Of a stretch of 64,000 nt of DNA, positions 33,301 through 41,716 are shown in pieces; the first letter of the stretch is position 1, and every line of letters begins with the position of its first letter. The DNA is from Thermogemmatispora aurantia. Its GTDB lineage: Bacteria; Chloroflexota; Ktedonobacteria; Ktedonobacterales; Ktedonobacteraceae. The notes under the pieces were generated by a model that saw only the letters and a program-made list of their open reading frames with translations, was not told where the DNA came from and did no database searches. A program made the position numbers and the translations under genes. The DNA is taken from the NCBI RefSeq assembly GCF_008974285.1, contig NZ_BKZV01000001.1, positions 667,319-731,318 of the forward strand. Reading direction: 5' to 3'.

Positions 33301-35819
33301 GTGCCACTGGGCAGATACTGCTCTAAGGCATCGAGCAGTGGCTCCAAGGCTCGCGCGGGACCGAGGCGAATCAGCGCTTTGAGCGCCCCCTCGACGATCA
33401 CCTGCTCGCTATCGGCAAGGCAATCAAGTAGAGGGTCTACGGCTTGCGGCGCATCACAGCGAGCGAGGATACGCACCGCTGCCGCCCGCAAGCGTAACGA
33501 ATGATCAGATGCTGGCTGCAGCAATTCAGCAGCATAGGGAATTACTCCTTCACCCAGGCGCCCTAAAACGGGGATGAGACGCCGGACCTGGCCATCATAG
33601 GCAGGCAGGTCGATGACCTCGTAGAGATAATCGAAGAAGCGATCCAACAGCAACTTCTGGTCGCAGAGCCGCAGCAGGTTTTCAATGCCAGGTACCATCA
33701 CGGTCGGCAACAATCCCTGATAGATCTCCAGAGTGCCTTCCGCGGCGAACCGCCCAATTAGACGAGAGAGCTGCTCAACACCTGCTGGATCACGCAGGAT
33801 GCCACTGAGCAAGCGTAAGAGGCGAGGTGGCAGGCTCAGCGGCTCGTCGGCCATTGAACGCGGGGGACTCCAGGCGACACCGACACAGATAAGCGCCAAA
33901 GCTCCAGCAGCCACGGCAGAGGAGGGATGCGCTTCTCCCAAGCCAGCAAAGCGCTCCGCCAGATCGAGAGGCTCATCGATAATGCCCGCCCACAGCGCGA
34001 CTGGACCCGCCCAGCGCGCAGCATCACTACAGCAGAGTGCGAGGACTGCCTGCCGTCCCTCCACTCCCTGGCCTGCCTCCTGATCAGCCTCTAGCAAGAC
34101 AGAGGCCACCAGGTACTCTACCAGCCAGAGATGACGGAAGCGCAGGCAATCGCCGCCAAGCACTAGCAGACCAGCAGCCTCCAGACAGCTAAGCTGGTGT
34201 TCGAGGAGCGATGGCTCAGCCAGCGGAGCCTGGAGATCCTCTGGTAGCACCAGCCCCTGTCGCAACAGGATCGAGCGATTCTCTTCGAGCCAACGAGGCA
34301 AAGCCAGAGCTGCTACACGGGCCACCGTTTTCTGACGGCGCCCTTGGGCCACAGGCAGAACGATGAGATTGCGCGCTCCACTCAGGTAGAGCACCCAGGC
34401 CAGCCGGCGGAGCAGCGCCACTACTTCTTCTTCTGTCAGACTGTGCTTGCCCCGGCGCCAGCGCTTTTGCCGCAACTCCCGCATCAGCAAGAGGTGTACT
34501 AAATGAGCGAGGAGGCGGCCACGACTATCGAACTGCCCAGGATTTCCTAAATCGAGGGTATCCAGAATCTCCAGAAAGCTAAAGAGGGTGAGCGGCACAC
34601 TACACAGATAGCGCAGGCGACTATCTTCGAGCGCACGCATAATCTGGCCAGCGGTGTACTGTCGACGCGTCACAATCTGCTGCTCCCGCAGCGCCTGCTC
34701 AACGAAGCGACGGATTAGCACGGGCGAGAGTGGAGTAAGGACAGCACAGGCCATCTCTCCTTCTGTCAACAAGCGCTCCAACTGCGGCAGAGCGTCATGA
34801 GCCAGATCGCAGGCACTCACCACCAGGCGATTACCCGTCTGACTCATGAGATAGCTCAGCTCAGAGATGATAGCCTCGCGGAAAGCCGCTTCGATCAGAT
34901 GGAAATCATCGCAGAGGAGCAGTAGCTGGCCACGCTCCGCTAGCTGGCTCAGATAGGGCCGCAGATGGCGCAGACCTGGGGCCTGGCTCTCCAGGAGGAA
35001 GTCAAAAAGGGTGGCCTCGGGCTGCAGGCCAACCAGCGCTGGCTTGTGAGAGGCTGCCTCTTGGCCCTCCTCATCCGCCTTCACTACCCCACCCCTGCCC
35101 TGCCCTCCCTCCTCCACCTCCGAATCAGCTGCGCATACGATCGACGATCGCCTATTAAGATAGAGGCTATAGTGCTCTAGAGAGAGATAGACGGGCAATC
35201 TCGTATCTTTTCCTCTATTGCGGAGGAAAGCATCGAGAGTAGATCTCAGCAGCATGGAGAGGGCAAAAGTTTTCCCAGCCCCCGAAGTTCCTAGCAGTAG
35301 CAGCTGAGCAGATGGCTCCTGCAGCAAAGCGGAGAAAGAGAGGTCCTGTTTATATGGCAGAGCACTCTGATCAGTGATATCCTGATAATAAGCGAGCGCT
35401 GTTTCATAGATATCAGAGGCAGTTGACAACGGGAGTATAGCCAGCGGAGCTGCCGGGGAGGAACGCACGGCTCGGGCATAGGCGCGGAGGGCCAGCGGGC
35501 GGCGCAGCAGACCAGTGATCACAAAGACAAGGAGGCCGACCCCTACAGGAATGGCCAGCGGCCACCATCCACCGAAGGAGAGCGAAGGAAGCCAGGAAGC
35601 AAAAGACAGTAACAAGGCGGGCTGACGGCCATCTCCCCGTCCTGGCGGCCAGTGAGCGGCCATTCTCTGCAGCCAGTACAGCGCCAGCTCAGCAGCAAAG
35701 CCAGCTGTGGCGGCCAAAGTCCCAGCTAGCAGCGGCCAGGCGAGTAGTCGCAGAGCTGCAGCCCTGCCTCCCAGTTTTTGTACGCTTACGAGGGCCTGTG
35801 GATGTCGTTCCGCTCTCAT
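30378..35819 (-). CDS. Giant membrane NACHT/STAND-like NTPase with HEAT repeats and coiled coil
   Basis: 1813 aa. Two membrane segments lie near residues 25-50 and 85-108. A P-loop LLLLGTSGAGKTFAL is near 176 and an acidic Walker B-like LLLLCDDFHLIE near 301, with a further VVSACDLAHD near 335, as in NACHT/STAND NTPases. From about 720 to 1600 many HEAT/PBS-lyase-type repeats occur (for example PLLDCLADSEQVIVEGALKA, LLKLLADTSSLVRQQVGIAL). The last 150 residues are a long coiled coil rich in Gln/Glu/Leu. No enzymatic effector domain is recognised. Such proteins act as sensors or scaffolds, sometimes in signalling or defence; here the function is unknown. Its promoter is 35866-35895. It is divergent from nagZ. 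Confidence 0.85.
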   Translation of the reverse strand: MRAERHPQALVSVQKLGGRAAALRLLAWPLLAGTLAATAGFAAELALYWLQRMAAHWPPGRGDGRQPALLLSFASWLPSLSFGGWWPLAIPVGVGLLVFVITGLLRRPLALRAYARAVRSSPAAPLAILPLSTASDIYETALAYYQDITDQSALPYKQDLSFSALLQEPSAQLLLLGTSGAGKTFALSMLLRSTLDAFLRNRGKDTRLPVYLSLEHYSLYLNRRSSIVCAADSEVEEGGQGRGGVVKADEEGQEAASHKPALVGLQPEATLFDFLLESQAPGLRHLRPYLSQLAERGQLLLLCDDFHLIEAAFREAIISELSYLMSQTGNRLVVSACDLAHDALPQLERLLTEGEMACAVLTPLSPVLIRRFVEQALREQQIVTRRQYTAGQIMRALEDSRLRYLCSVPLTLFSFLEILDTLDLGNPGQFDSRGRLLAHLVHLLLMRELRQKRWRRGKHSLTEEEVVALLRRLAWVLYLSGARNLIVLPVAQGRRQKTVARVAALALPRWLEENRSILLRQGLVLPEDLQAPLAEPSLLEHQLSCLEAAGLLVLGGDCLRFRHLWLVEYLVASVLLEADQEAGQGVEGRQAVLALCCSDAARWAGPVALWAGIIDEPLDLAERFAGLGEAHPSSAVAAGALALICVGVAWSPPRSMADEPLSLPPRLLRLLSGILRDPAGVEQLSRLIGRFAAEGTLEIYQGLLPTVMVPGIENLLRLCDQKLLLDRFFDYLYEVIDLPAYDGQVRRLIPVLGRLGEGVIPYAAELLQPASDHSLRLRAAAVRILARCDAPQAVDPLLDCLADSEQVIVEGALKALIRLGPARALEPLLDALEQYLPSGTAARQVQRAILVVLDYFLSESDAQRALSEEQRKRVLAAVCPLLSGQQPPEVQRAARDLLTRQLQREPQPESVQLLIQALASADELLVRNAIRVLQQGDARLTPLLLKQLESQSTDVVRARLVEVLGGIRDLQALPLLLKLLADTSSLVRQQVGIALQHAYVPESIPGLIELVLHSKEEQVASLAARILSGMGEEVLEPILQALPQIVPGRTQLLIQVLEELDDPRVIPALIGLLQEARSEPLLTVAIIRALARFADGQVVPPLISLLDSKETLVYEEAILALSRLREVALSDLLDALDVEPECETVVATRVRRAILGMEPFPGEQLIAVLTHGSEAQVQQVAKIFQERGAEAALLLVQQLFHPDARTRSYVRQILDGMAGQVLVPALLEVLNRPAWRPVLAEYLVRYPAEAVPPLINLLGDPERGDAAVSILLLFGSEILSAIIPGLAQEDELARRRAQQLVISLVRQQPEAVEQVVQLFGPSLPPRAYESLVAILAGDLADLAVPALLDGLGDAYLLGGVSDVLARLARRRLTPAGREALAGLVAALRSEERRHGAEITLVELGDLAVAPVGELITDPDPQVARAARRILRDIGTPALPFIWAACSDLANRQRREAALEIFRSMPTLVIKDELLAHLASRTVQESAMAATLLQERIHDEANSADPSRQEMVPALLEYVQHPQSDERLCRRILALLLLMGGEYIVQHLVQALYAHSERQELLMRCFLFLGREGETALWEMYHDPETPPDLANLVVSMLGMLRAYPEISELALSLSQYGLTLNKERLQSPDQLEISLRALGGLLAGGHWNVEALEELRQRLKEGSAERDLVEVLLGWRYGAYITRLENDLQSVEQAHKENMRNLTMQLLQARSQLSDMEHERENLEESLKKAQQELEVTRQELTRVTQEYQRLQQEQGARSEELEQAQQTVQRLQERLNVVTQEKRLLQDQINQLHAHNAQLVEQINLLQGAENP

Positions 35820-36277
35820 TCCGTCCAGCGACCTTTCGCAGAACTTGCCGGTTGATAGCAGTCACAGTATAGCGTAGCAGCGGCGACTTGAACAAGTGTC
35901 AACATGGAGGTAACCAGCAATCGTGCAGAGCCGATATACAGGAAGGCTATCTTCTTACCGAGACGACTTATGAACCTGGTGTCACACAAAGCCAGAGAGA
36001 AGGGCAAGCTCGCGCGACGTGCTATCGACCCAGAGTAGAGGCTGCCCGCGATGCTTGCCTGCTTTCAGCCAGTCAACAAGTCTATTGAAAGACCTCCATG
36101 CTTCCGCCTCCACTTTCCTGCTGCCTGGCCAGAGTACGGACAAAAGACCCTGGACCGGCAGGCAGGCTATACGTCATTGGTAATAGCAGCAGAACAAAGC
36201 AAGCAGCAAGCTCCTCTGTTAGAGCGAAGAGAGAAGTGCGTCCCTGTCAGAGGGCACTATGATGAGGTATCACCAAC
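35820..36277. other. Divergent promoter region NTPase / GH3
   Basis: 458 bp. The minus-strand promoter for the large NTPase gene is visible at 35866-35895. No gene is supported; short frames lack ribosome sites and motifs. Confidence 0.45.
35866..35895 (-). promoter_or_regulatory. Promoter of large NTPase gene
   Basis: Minus strand: TTGTTC (35890-35895), 18-bp spacer, TATACT (35866-35871), giving a leader of about 40 nt. A perfect TTGACA also lies a few bases further out, but its spacing (25) is too long. Confidence 0.5.
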
Positions 36278-38044
36278 ATGGAGAAAGAGCAACCACCCGG
36301 CCAGAGCAAAGCAGCAGAGATTCCAGAGATCAGCCAGGAAGATGAGGAGGATACTGTCAAGCTGGCCATGATCAGGATTCCCGGCAGGCCCTCGCCCATT
36401 CGCCCCTCCCCGAGAGCTGGCGGCGGGAGCGATGCCAGAAAGCTACAAGCGCCTCTCCTGGCGCCGTTCACCTCCCCAGAAGCGGCTGGAGCCGAGCCGA
36501 AGCAAAGCGAAGAGGAACGGGCTGAGCAGATCGCCCAGGAGGAAACGCACGAGCTACCCCTGCCTCCGGCACCGGCAGAGGCAGAGTCTCATCTAGCCGA
36601 GATCGAAACTGCCAAACTACCCGCTGCTGCTCCCGTGCCTGCCTTCCCTCCCCCCACATGGGTCGGCGTGGCAGAGCGAGCCGCCGCCGCTCTCGCCTTG
36701 CTACCCACGCGCCAATTGCCGGCCCTGAAAGCAGCTGTCAGGCGTGAAGAAGAGCGGGCCAGGCGACTCAGCCGCGGTCAAGCCTTTTGCCTGATCATGC
36801 TCCTGCTCATCCTGGTAATCAACGCCAGCACTAGCAGCCTGGCTCAGCTGCTGGGACCACAAGGCTGGGCCTTTATGCTTTGGGGTCCAACAGCTGGCTC
36901 TAACAACGTCTTACAGCAGATTCGTTCGGCTTTGCCCTCCGCTACGCCGTCAGCCCACGCAACGGAGCAAAGCTCACAGCAGCTGACACCTGCAGCCTAT
37001 ATCAATCTGATTCTACGCACCATGACTCTTGACCAGAAGCTGGGGCAAATGCTCTTTGTACAATTCACTGGCCCTTATTATTCGCTGGATCTCAGCACGA
37101 TGATCACACAAGAAAATGTCGGTGCAGTGATCCTCTTCACGGCAAACAATAATATCATGAGCATTCCTCAACTGAAGCAGCTGACTCAAGAGATTCAGAA
37201 CGGGGCTCGCACCGCAGGAAGCGGTATTCCTCTCCTCATTGCTATTGACCAGGAGGGAGGGCTAGTCGATCGCCTGCGCAACCTCGATGGTCCTCGCCCC
37301 TCAGCCGCCGAGATCGGCGCCACCAATGACCCCGAGCGCGCGCGGGCCGCCGGTCTACAGGACGCTCATGATCTGGCATCTTACGGGATTAATCTGAATC
37401 TTGCCCCTGTCGTTGACGTGACTAGCGTCTATAACCCTCAACTGGACACGCGCACGTTCGGCAGCGATCCTAGCGTCGTGACACGCATGGCAGGGGCATA
37501 CCTGCAAGGACTACAGCAGAGTGGCCAGGTCTTTGGCACCCTGAAACATTTCCCGGGCCTGGGCGATGTTAGCGTTGACCCCCACAGTGGGCTACCTGTT
37601 CTCACGCGCAGTCTGACTCAGCTGGAGGCCAACGACTGGTTACCGTATCGCACGTTAATTCAAAAAGGACAGGTCCACGCGATCATGGTAACCCATGAGA
37701 TCGTGAAAGCAGTCGACAGCAGTACACCCTCTTCACTATCACCTAAGGTGATCACCGGTATTCTCCGCCAGCAGCTCGGCTTCCAGGGCGTGGTCATCAC
37801 CGACAGCCTGACGATGGAGGGGATCAGCGCATACTACAACGAAAGCCAGGCGGCAGTGATGGCGGTCCAGGCCGGGGCCGATCTGCTTATGGGGCCGATC
37901 TCAGCGCAGACAGCGGCCTCCATGTTGGAAGCGCTGAAATCAGCAGTGCAAACGGGAACATTGAGCGTTCAACGAATCGATGAGTCTGTACGCCGTATTC
38001 TGATGCTGAAATACCAATTGGGGCTGCTGCATTTACCACAGTAG
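36278..38044 (+). CDS. GH3 beta-N-acetylhexosaminidase (NagZ-like), membrane-anchored
   Basis: 588 aa. A Pro/Glu-rich cytoplasmic N-terminus (about 165 aa) precedes one membrane segment (FCLIMLLLILVINAST, about 168-190); the enzyme domain is outside the cell. GH3 features: DQKLGQMLFVQF, DQEGGLVDRL (about 324), KHFPGLGDVSVDPH (about 422-437; the D-x-H is the usual acid/base dyad) and VITDSLTMEGI with the nucleophile Asp (about 507). The motif has KHFPGLG where many NagZ have KHFPGHG. It would trim GlcNAc from muropeptides or other glycans. A membrane protein and a flippase follow in the same direction. Confidence 0.9.
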   Translation: MEKEQPPGQSKAAEIPEISQEDEEDTVKLAMIRIPGRPSPIRPSPRAGGGSDARKLQAPLLAPFTSPEAAGAEPKQSEEERAEQIAQEETHELPLPPAPAEAESHLAEIETAKLPAAAPVPAFPPPTWVGVAERAAAALALLPTRQLPALKAAVRREEERARRLSRGQAFCLIMLLLILVINASTSSLAQLLGPQGWAFMLWGPTAGSNNVLQQIRSALPSATPSAHATEQSSQQLTPAAYINLILRTMTLDQKLGQMLFVQFTGPYYSLDLSTMITQENVGAVILFTANNNIMSIPQLKQLTQEIQNGARTAGSGIPLLIAIDQEGGLVDRLRNLDGPRPSAAEIGATNDPERARAAGLQDAHDLASYGINLNLAPVVDVTSVYNPQLDTRTFGSDPSVVTRMAGAYLQGLQQSGQVFGTLKHFPGLGDVSVDPHSGLPVLTRSLTQLEANDWLPYRTLIQKGQVHAIMVTHEIVKAVDSSTPSSLSPKVITGILRQQLGFQGVVITDSLTMEGISAYYNESQAAVMAVQAGADLLMGPISAQTAASMLEALKSAVQTGTLSVQRIDESVRRILMLKYQLGLLHLPQ

Positions 38045-38136
38045 CTCTCTTAACCGTTCAGAGTAGCAGAGACGCTTTCTTTTGATGCTTCTTTCTGTCC
38101 TTGACTGACCTTCTATTGTAAAGAGAGAACACCATA

Positions 38137-38586
38137 ATGCTGCGGTTAAGTGTACCAACAGCTGAGCAAGAGAAACGCTGGCATATTACCGCCATCTGTC
38201 TGATCGTTATTGAGACCTTGCTCTTGTTAACGGCACTGGCGCCAGCCCAACTCTGGACACGCCTGCTCCCCCAGTCAGCGGCAGCGGCCCTGGATGGCCC
38301 CTACCCCCCAGTCCTGGCACCTCTTGTGGCGGCTTTGCTCTATGTGCTCCCCACCCTGATCGGCTTCCTCTGCCGCGCCTGGCAGCGAGCGTTGCTCTAT
38401 GCTTCGCTGCCAGCCTGGTTCAGCCTGGGTCTCTTTCTAGTGGCGGCCACCTCCAAGATCGGAGCTTTCTACCTGGTCTCACCGGACCATGTGACAGCCA
38501 ACGTCAGCATCCTGGAGTTGTTCGCCTTGCTGGGTGGGATTGGTTGGCTAGGGCGACATATCTTCAAGCTGCACCAATCTGGTTAA
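38137..38586 (+). CDS. Small four-helix membrane protein, unknown
   Basis: 149 aa with four predicted membrane segments (ITAICLIVIETLLLLTAL; PLVAALLYVLPTLIGFL; ALLYASLPAWFSLGLFLVA; ILELFALLGGIGWLG). No family is recognised. It lies 92 bp after the GH3 gene and 18 bp before the flippase gene, so it probably belongs to that transcript, perhaps in cell-envelope glycan work. Its reading frame and hydrophobic pattern are consistent, with an ATG start, so it is likely real. Confidence 0.68.
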   Translation: MLRLSVPTAEQEKRWHITAICLIVIETLLLLTALAPAQLWTRLLPQSAAAALDGPYPPVLAPLVAALLYVLPTLIGFLCRAWQRALLYASLPAWFSLGLFLVAATSKIGAFYLVSPDHVTANVSILELFALLGGIGWLGRHIFKLHQSG

Positions 38587-38604
38587 AGGTGTATACTACG
38601 AGCT

Positions 38605-40488
38605 ATGCAGCGACCCAGGTTTCACCCTTTACGATTGAAACGCTTCTATACTGGTCAGCTCACCAGCGAGGCTTCTCAACTCGATCGAAGTGCGGCAGAC
38701 CAGCCCGTGCCACTGGCAACGCTGCAGGTGGGACCAGGCAGACAGGACGGCGACCAGCGAGACGACCCGCCGCCGAGCCATCCTCCTCTCGCAGAGGTGG
38801 TCAGTGCCAGCATAAGTAGCGCCAATACTGTCAGCGATAGCAGCTCCGCGATCAGCTCAGAGCACAGTAGAGCTGAGGGCGAAGCGCGCCATTTGCTGCG
38901 CCGAACCCCCATCAGCTATTTGCTCAATCAGGCATACGGACTGTGGTTTTTCCTCTCTTCATTCATTCTGACGCTCATCATTACCCGCGCGTTTGTCAAT
39001 AGTCATGAACTCTATGGCGTCTACGCGGTAGCAATGTCGGCCTTTAATACCATCGCCTACATTGTCGCTTTTGGGCTGGAGGATGCCACAACCACCTATG
39101 TGCCCAGAGTCCTGGCTGAACATGGGCAGCCGGCTGCAGCGGCCTTGATTCGGCGTTTGCTCCTCTTACGCAGCCTGACCCTGGTTCTGTGCATGGGAGT
39201 AATGCTCTTCGCCCTACCCGCCCTGGCCTGGCCTTTTAGCCTCCTTCCCAGCTCGTGGACCTGGGCTAGCGATCTGGCCAACGGGCTGCGCAATCCCCAG
39301 CTTCTACGTCATATCACACCTATCGCCTTCTACGTCCTCGGCAACGGCATCTTCAGTTTGCAAACCGCCGTCTGTGCTTCCTTCATGCGCATGCGCCTCG
39401 TCTTCGTCATTGGCAGCCTGTCCCAGTTGGTGCAACTTCCTCTGAGCTACCTGGTGCTACGGCTGGGCGGTAGTGTCGATGGTCTGCTCTGGATGCAGGC
39501 ACTGGTCTCGCTCGCCAGCGCTGCTGCCTTCCTCATTTGGCAAGCGCCGCTCCTGCTTCAACGCGGAGCGAGTTATCATCAGCCGCTCAAGCCAGTGATC
39601 CGTCTTGGGCTTTCGGCCTGGCTCACCAATCTTGTTTCTGGCGCCTTACTCAAGCAGACAGTAATCATCCTACTGGGAAGTTTCGCCGTGCCACTGGCAG
39701 AAATTGGCTATTTTAACCTCTCCTACCAGCTTGGTCACACCGCCAGCCTCCTTATGGTGACCGGCTTCGGTGGGGTAGCCGGCTCGGCCTTGGCGGCGGC
39801 CTTCGTTGGCCAGAACTATGCCCGGCTCGCGCGTTCCTGGCAGGCTCTCATCAAGATCGAAACGCTGCTGGCGGCGCCGGTATTGGTCTTTAGCTTCTTC
39901 AACGCCTCCCTGATTGCTCACTTGCTCTATCAAGGCTACGAGCCAGTTGGGCCGCTTCTGGCCCTCTTCCTGATCTTCCAGATCCTCATCCGAACCCTCG
40001 GTACCAGCATCCATCAGTCAACGCTCTATGTGGTGGGGAAAGCCTGGCAGGTAGTGCTTGGCCAGTGGATCAGCCTGCTCTTGCTCATCATCCTTGGGGT
40101 CGTGCTGATCCCTGGCTGGGGGCCGGCGGGCGCCTTGATCGCCGATGGACTGGCTCAGATCATCGGCGGTGCCTTGCTGCTCGGCTTCCTCTGGCGACTC
40201 CTGCCAGAGCGCTATCCCCTCGGCTACACCCTGCGCTTGCTCCTGGCCCTGGCCCTGGCCGCTACACCATCGCTGCTGCTGCGTCCGCATAATTTCCCGA
40301 CGCTCACTCTGGCAGGCTTTATCTATCTCATAGGGGCAGCCCTGCTCCTGCTCCTGATCCGGCCTCTGACTCAGGAGGACCTGGCGCTGTTGCGCTCTCT
40401 GCACCCGCGGCTCGCTAGCTACCTGCGACCCTTCGCGCACACCCGACGCCGTGCCGGAGCGCAGGCCGCTAGCGATAACGCGCCATGA
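38605..40488 (+). CDS. Polysaccharide flippase (MOP superfamily)
   Basis: 627 aa. A soluble, Ser/Gln-rich tail of about 95 residues is followed by 12 or more membrane segments with the layout of Wzx-type/oligosaccharide flippases: LLNQAYGLWFFLSSFILTLIITRAF, then RTLGTSIHQSTLYVVGKAWQVVLG and repeated Leu-rich helices to the end. Such proteins flip lipid-linked saccharides across the membrane. It could serve the EPS operon 12 kb downstream or the glycosyltransferase at 41.7 kb. The long disordered N-terminus is unusual; a start further in is possible. Its 3' end overlaps the converging peptidase gene by 20 bp. Confidence 0.85.
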   Translation: MQRPRFHPLRLKRFYTGQLTSEASQLDRSAADQPVPLATLQVGPGRQDGDQRDDPPPSHPPLAEVVSASISSANTVSDSSSAISSEHSRAEGEARHLLRRTPISYLLNQAYGLWFFLSSFILTLIITRAFVNSHELYGVYAVAMSAFNTIAYIVAFGLEDATTTYVPRVLAEHGQPAAAALIRRLLLLRSLTLVLCMGVMLFALPALAWPFSLLPSSWTWASDLANGLRNPQLLRHITPIAFYVLGNGIFSLQTAVCASFMRMRLVFVIGSLSQLVQLPLSYLVLRLGGSVDGLLWMQALVSLASAAAFLIWQAPLLLQRGASYHQPLKPVIRLGLSAWLTNLVSGALLKQTVIILLGSFAVPLAEIGYFNLSYQLGHTASLLMVTGFGGVAGSALAAAFVGQNYARLARSWQALIKIETLLAAPVLVFSFFNASLIAHLLYQGYEPVGPLLALFLIFQILIRTLGTSIHQSTLYVVGKAWQVVLGQWISLLLLIILGVVLIPGWGPAGALIADGLAQIIGGALLLGFLWRLLPERYPLGYTLRLLLALALAATPSLLLRPHNFPTLTLAGFIYLIGAALLLLLIRPLTQEDLALLRSLHPRLASYLRPFAHTRRRAGAQAASDNAP

Positions 40489-41581
40489 TGCGTTGCAGCT
40501 CATCCAGAGGCAAAGCATAGGCGGTACGACCCTGCCAGCCACTGAGCGTTTCAGCCGCGGTGAGTGCGTTAAGAATGGCTTCTTCGACCGCCTCAACCGC
40601 GGCCTCAAAGAGGAGGTCAAGCCGATCATGGGGCAACATCGTCAGAGCGTAGGGCCGCAGTTGGCCCGCGGGCAGATGGTTGCCGGTGGCGAAAGCCAGG
40701 AAGAGGTCTCCGCTGCCATTGCTGGCGATACTGCCCACACGTGCCAGACCAAGAGCGGCGCGGCGTGCCAGGCGCTTACACTGCAGGGGCAGCAGCGGCG
40801 CATCTGTGGCAATAATACCAATGATCGAGCCGGCCCCCTCTCGACCAGCAGCAGGCGGTGGAGTAGACCAGGGGCTAGGGACCTTCTCATAGCTGAGTTC
40901 ACGGCCCACGGGTACACCGGAGACGCGGAGCAGATGGCGTGCACCATAGTTAGCCTGGACCAGGGCCCCCAACACATAGCGAGCATCGTCCAAATTGACC
41001 AGGCGCGAGGCAGTCCCGATTCCTCCTTTCAGCTCGTGACAGATCATACCTGTACCCCCTCCCACATTCCCTTCGGGAACGCTTCCCCCCTTGGCCGCCC
41101 TCAGCGCCTCAAAGACATGCTCTTTGCGCACATGGAAAGCAGCAATATCGTTGAGCCAGCCGTCCCAGGTCTCACCTACCACCGGCAAGGCCCCAGCCCA
41201 TGACGAAGAAACCGCCGCCAGACCAGCCTCACCCTGTTGCTCCATAGGAAAGGCGCAGAGGGCATCACGCACTACCCCAACAGCGTTGGTATTGGTGATG
41301 GCTATAGGTGTATGCAGCAGGCCAGCCTCTTCTATCCAGGCCGTGCCAGTCATCTCGCCACAACCATTGAGACTGAAATAGCCGGCGAAGGCCTGATCCG
41401 TCCAGATCTTTCCCTCACGCGGCACAATCACTGTGACCCCTGTGCGCGCCACCCGCGGCTCATCATAGATCAACGTACAGTGGCCCACCAGGACCCCAGG
41501 TACATCGGTAATGGCATTGAAGCGACCCGGCGGGAGATGCCCCACAGTGATTCCCAGGTCACGCAGGCGCGCGCGTGTCAT
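40469..41581 (-). CDS. P1 family peptidase (DmpA/aminopeptidase-esterase, S58)
   Basis: 370 aa, normal for S58 enzymes. The start DLGITVGHLPPGRFNAITDVPGVLVGH is diagnostic. GNVGGGTGMICHELKGGIGTAS and the nucleophile region AGSIIGIIATDAPL are the conserved autoprocessing and substrate sites; the precursor is cut before the catalytic Ser to give two chains. Family members hydrolyse N-terminal D- or L-amino acids or beta-peptides. ATG 41581 has GGAGGAG upstream; a GTG one codon earlier is possible. It converges with the flippase gene. Confidence 0.9.
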   Translation of the reverse strand: MTRARLRDLGITVGHLPPGRFNAITDVPGVLVGHCTLIYDEPRVARTGVTVIVPREGKIWTDQAFAGYFSLNGCGEMTGTAWIEEAGLLHTPIAITNTNAVGVVRDALCAFPMEQQGEAGLAAVSSSWAGALPVVGETWDGWLNDIAAFHVRKEHVFEALRAAKGGSVPEGNVGGGTGMICHELKGGIGTASRLVNLDDARYVLGALVQANYGARHLLRVSGVPVGRELSYEKVPSPWSTPPPAAGREGAGSIIGIIATDAPLLPLQCKRLARRAALGLARVGSIASNGSGDLFLAFATGNHLPAGQLRPYALTMLPHDRLDLLFEAAVEAVEEAILNALTAAETLSGWQGRTAYALPLDELQRIMARYR

Positions 41582-41716
41582 CACTCATTGCTCCTCCTCA
41601 TGAGATCAATCCTTTTTTTCATATTCTATCTGCCACAGCCGGGGGAGGGGGCTGGCGGTCGCCCACTTCGACCTGGCAGAGCGCCAGTCAGCGAAGAGTC
41701 GCCCGGCCCGGCCACC

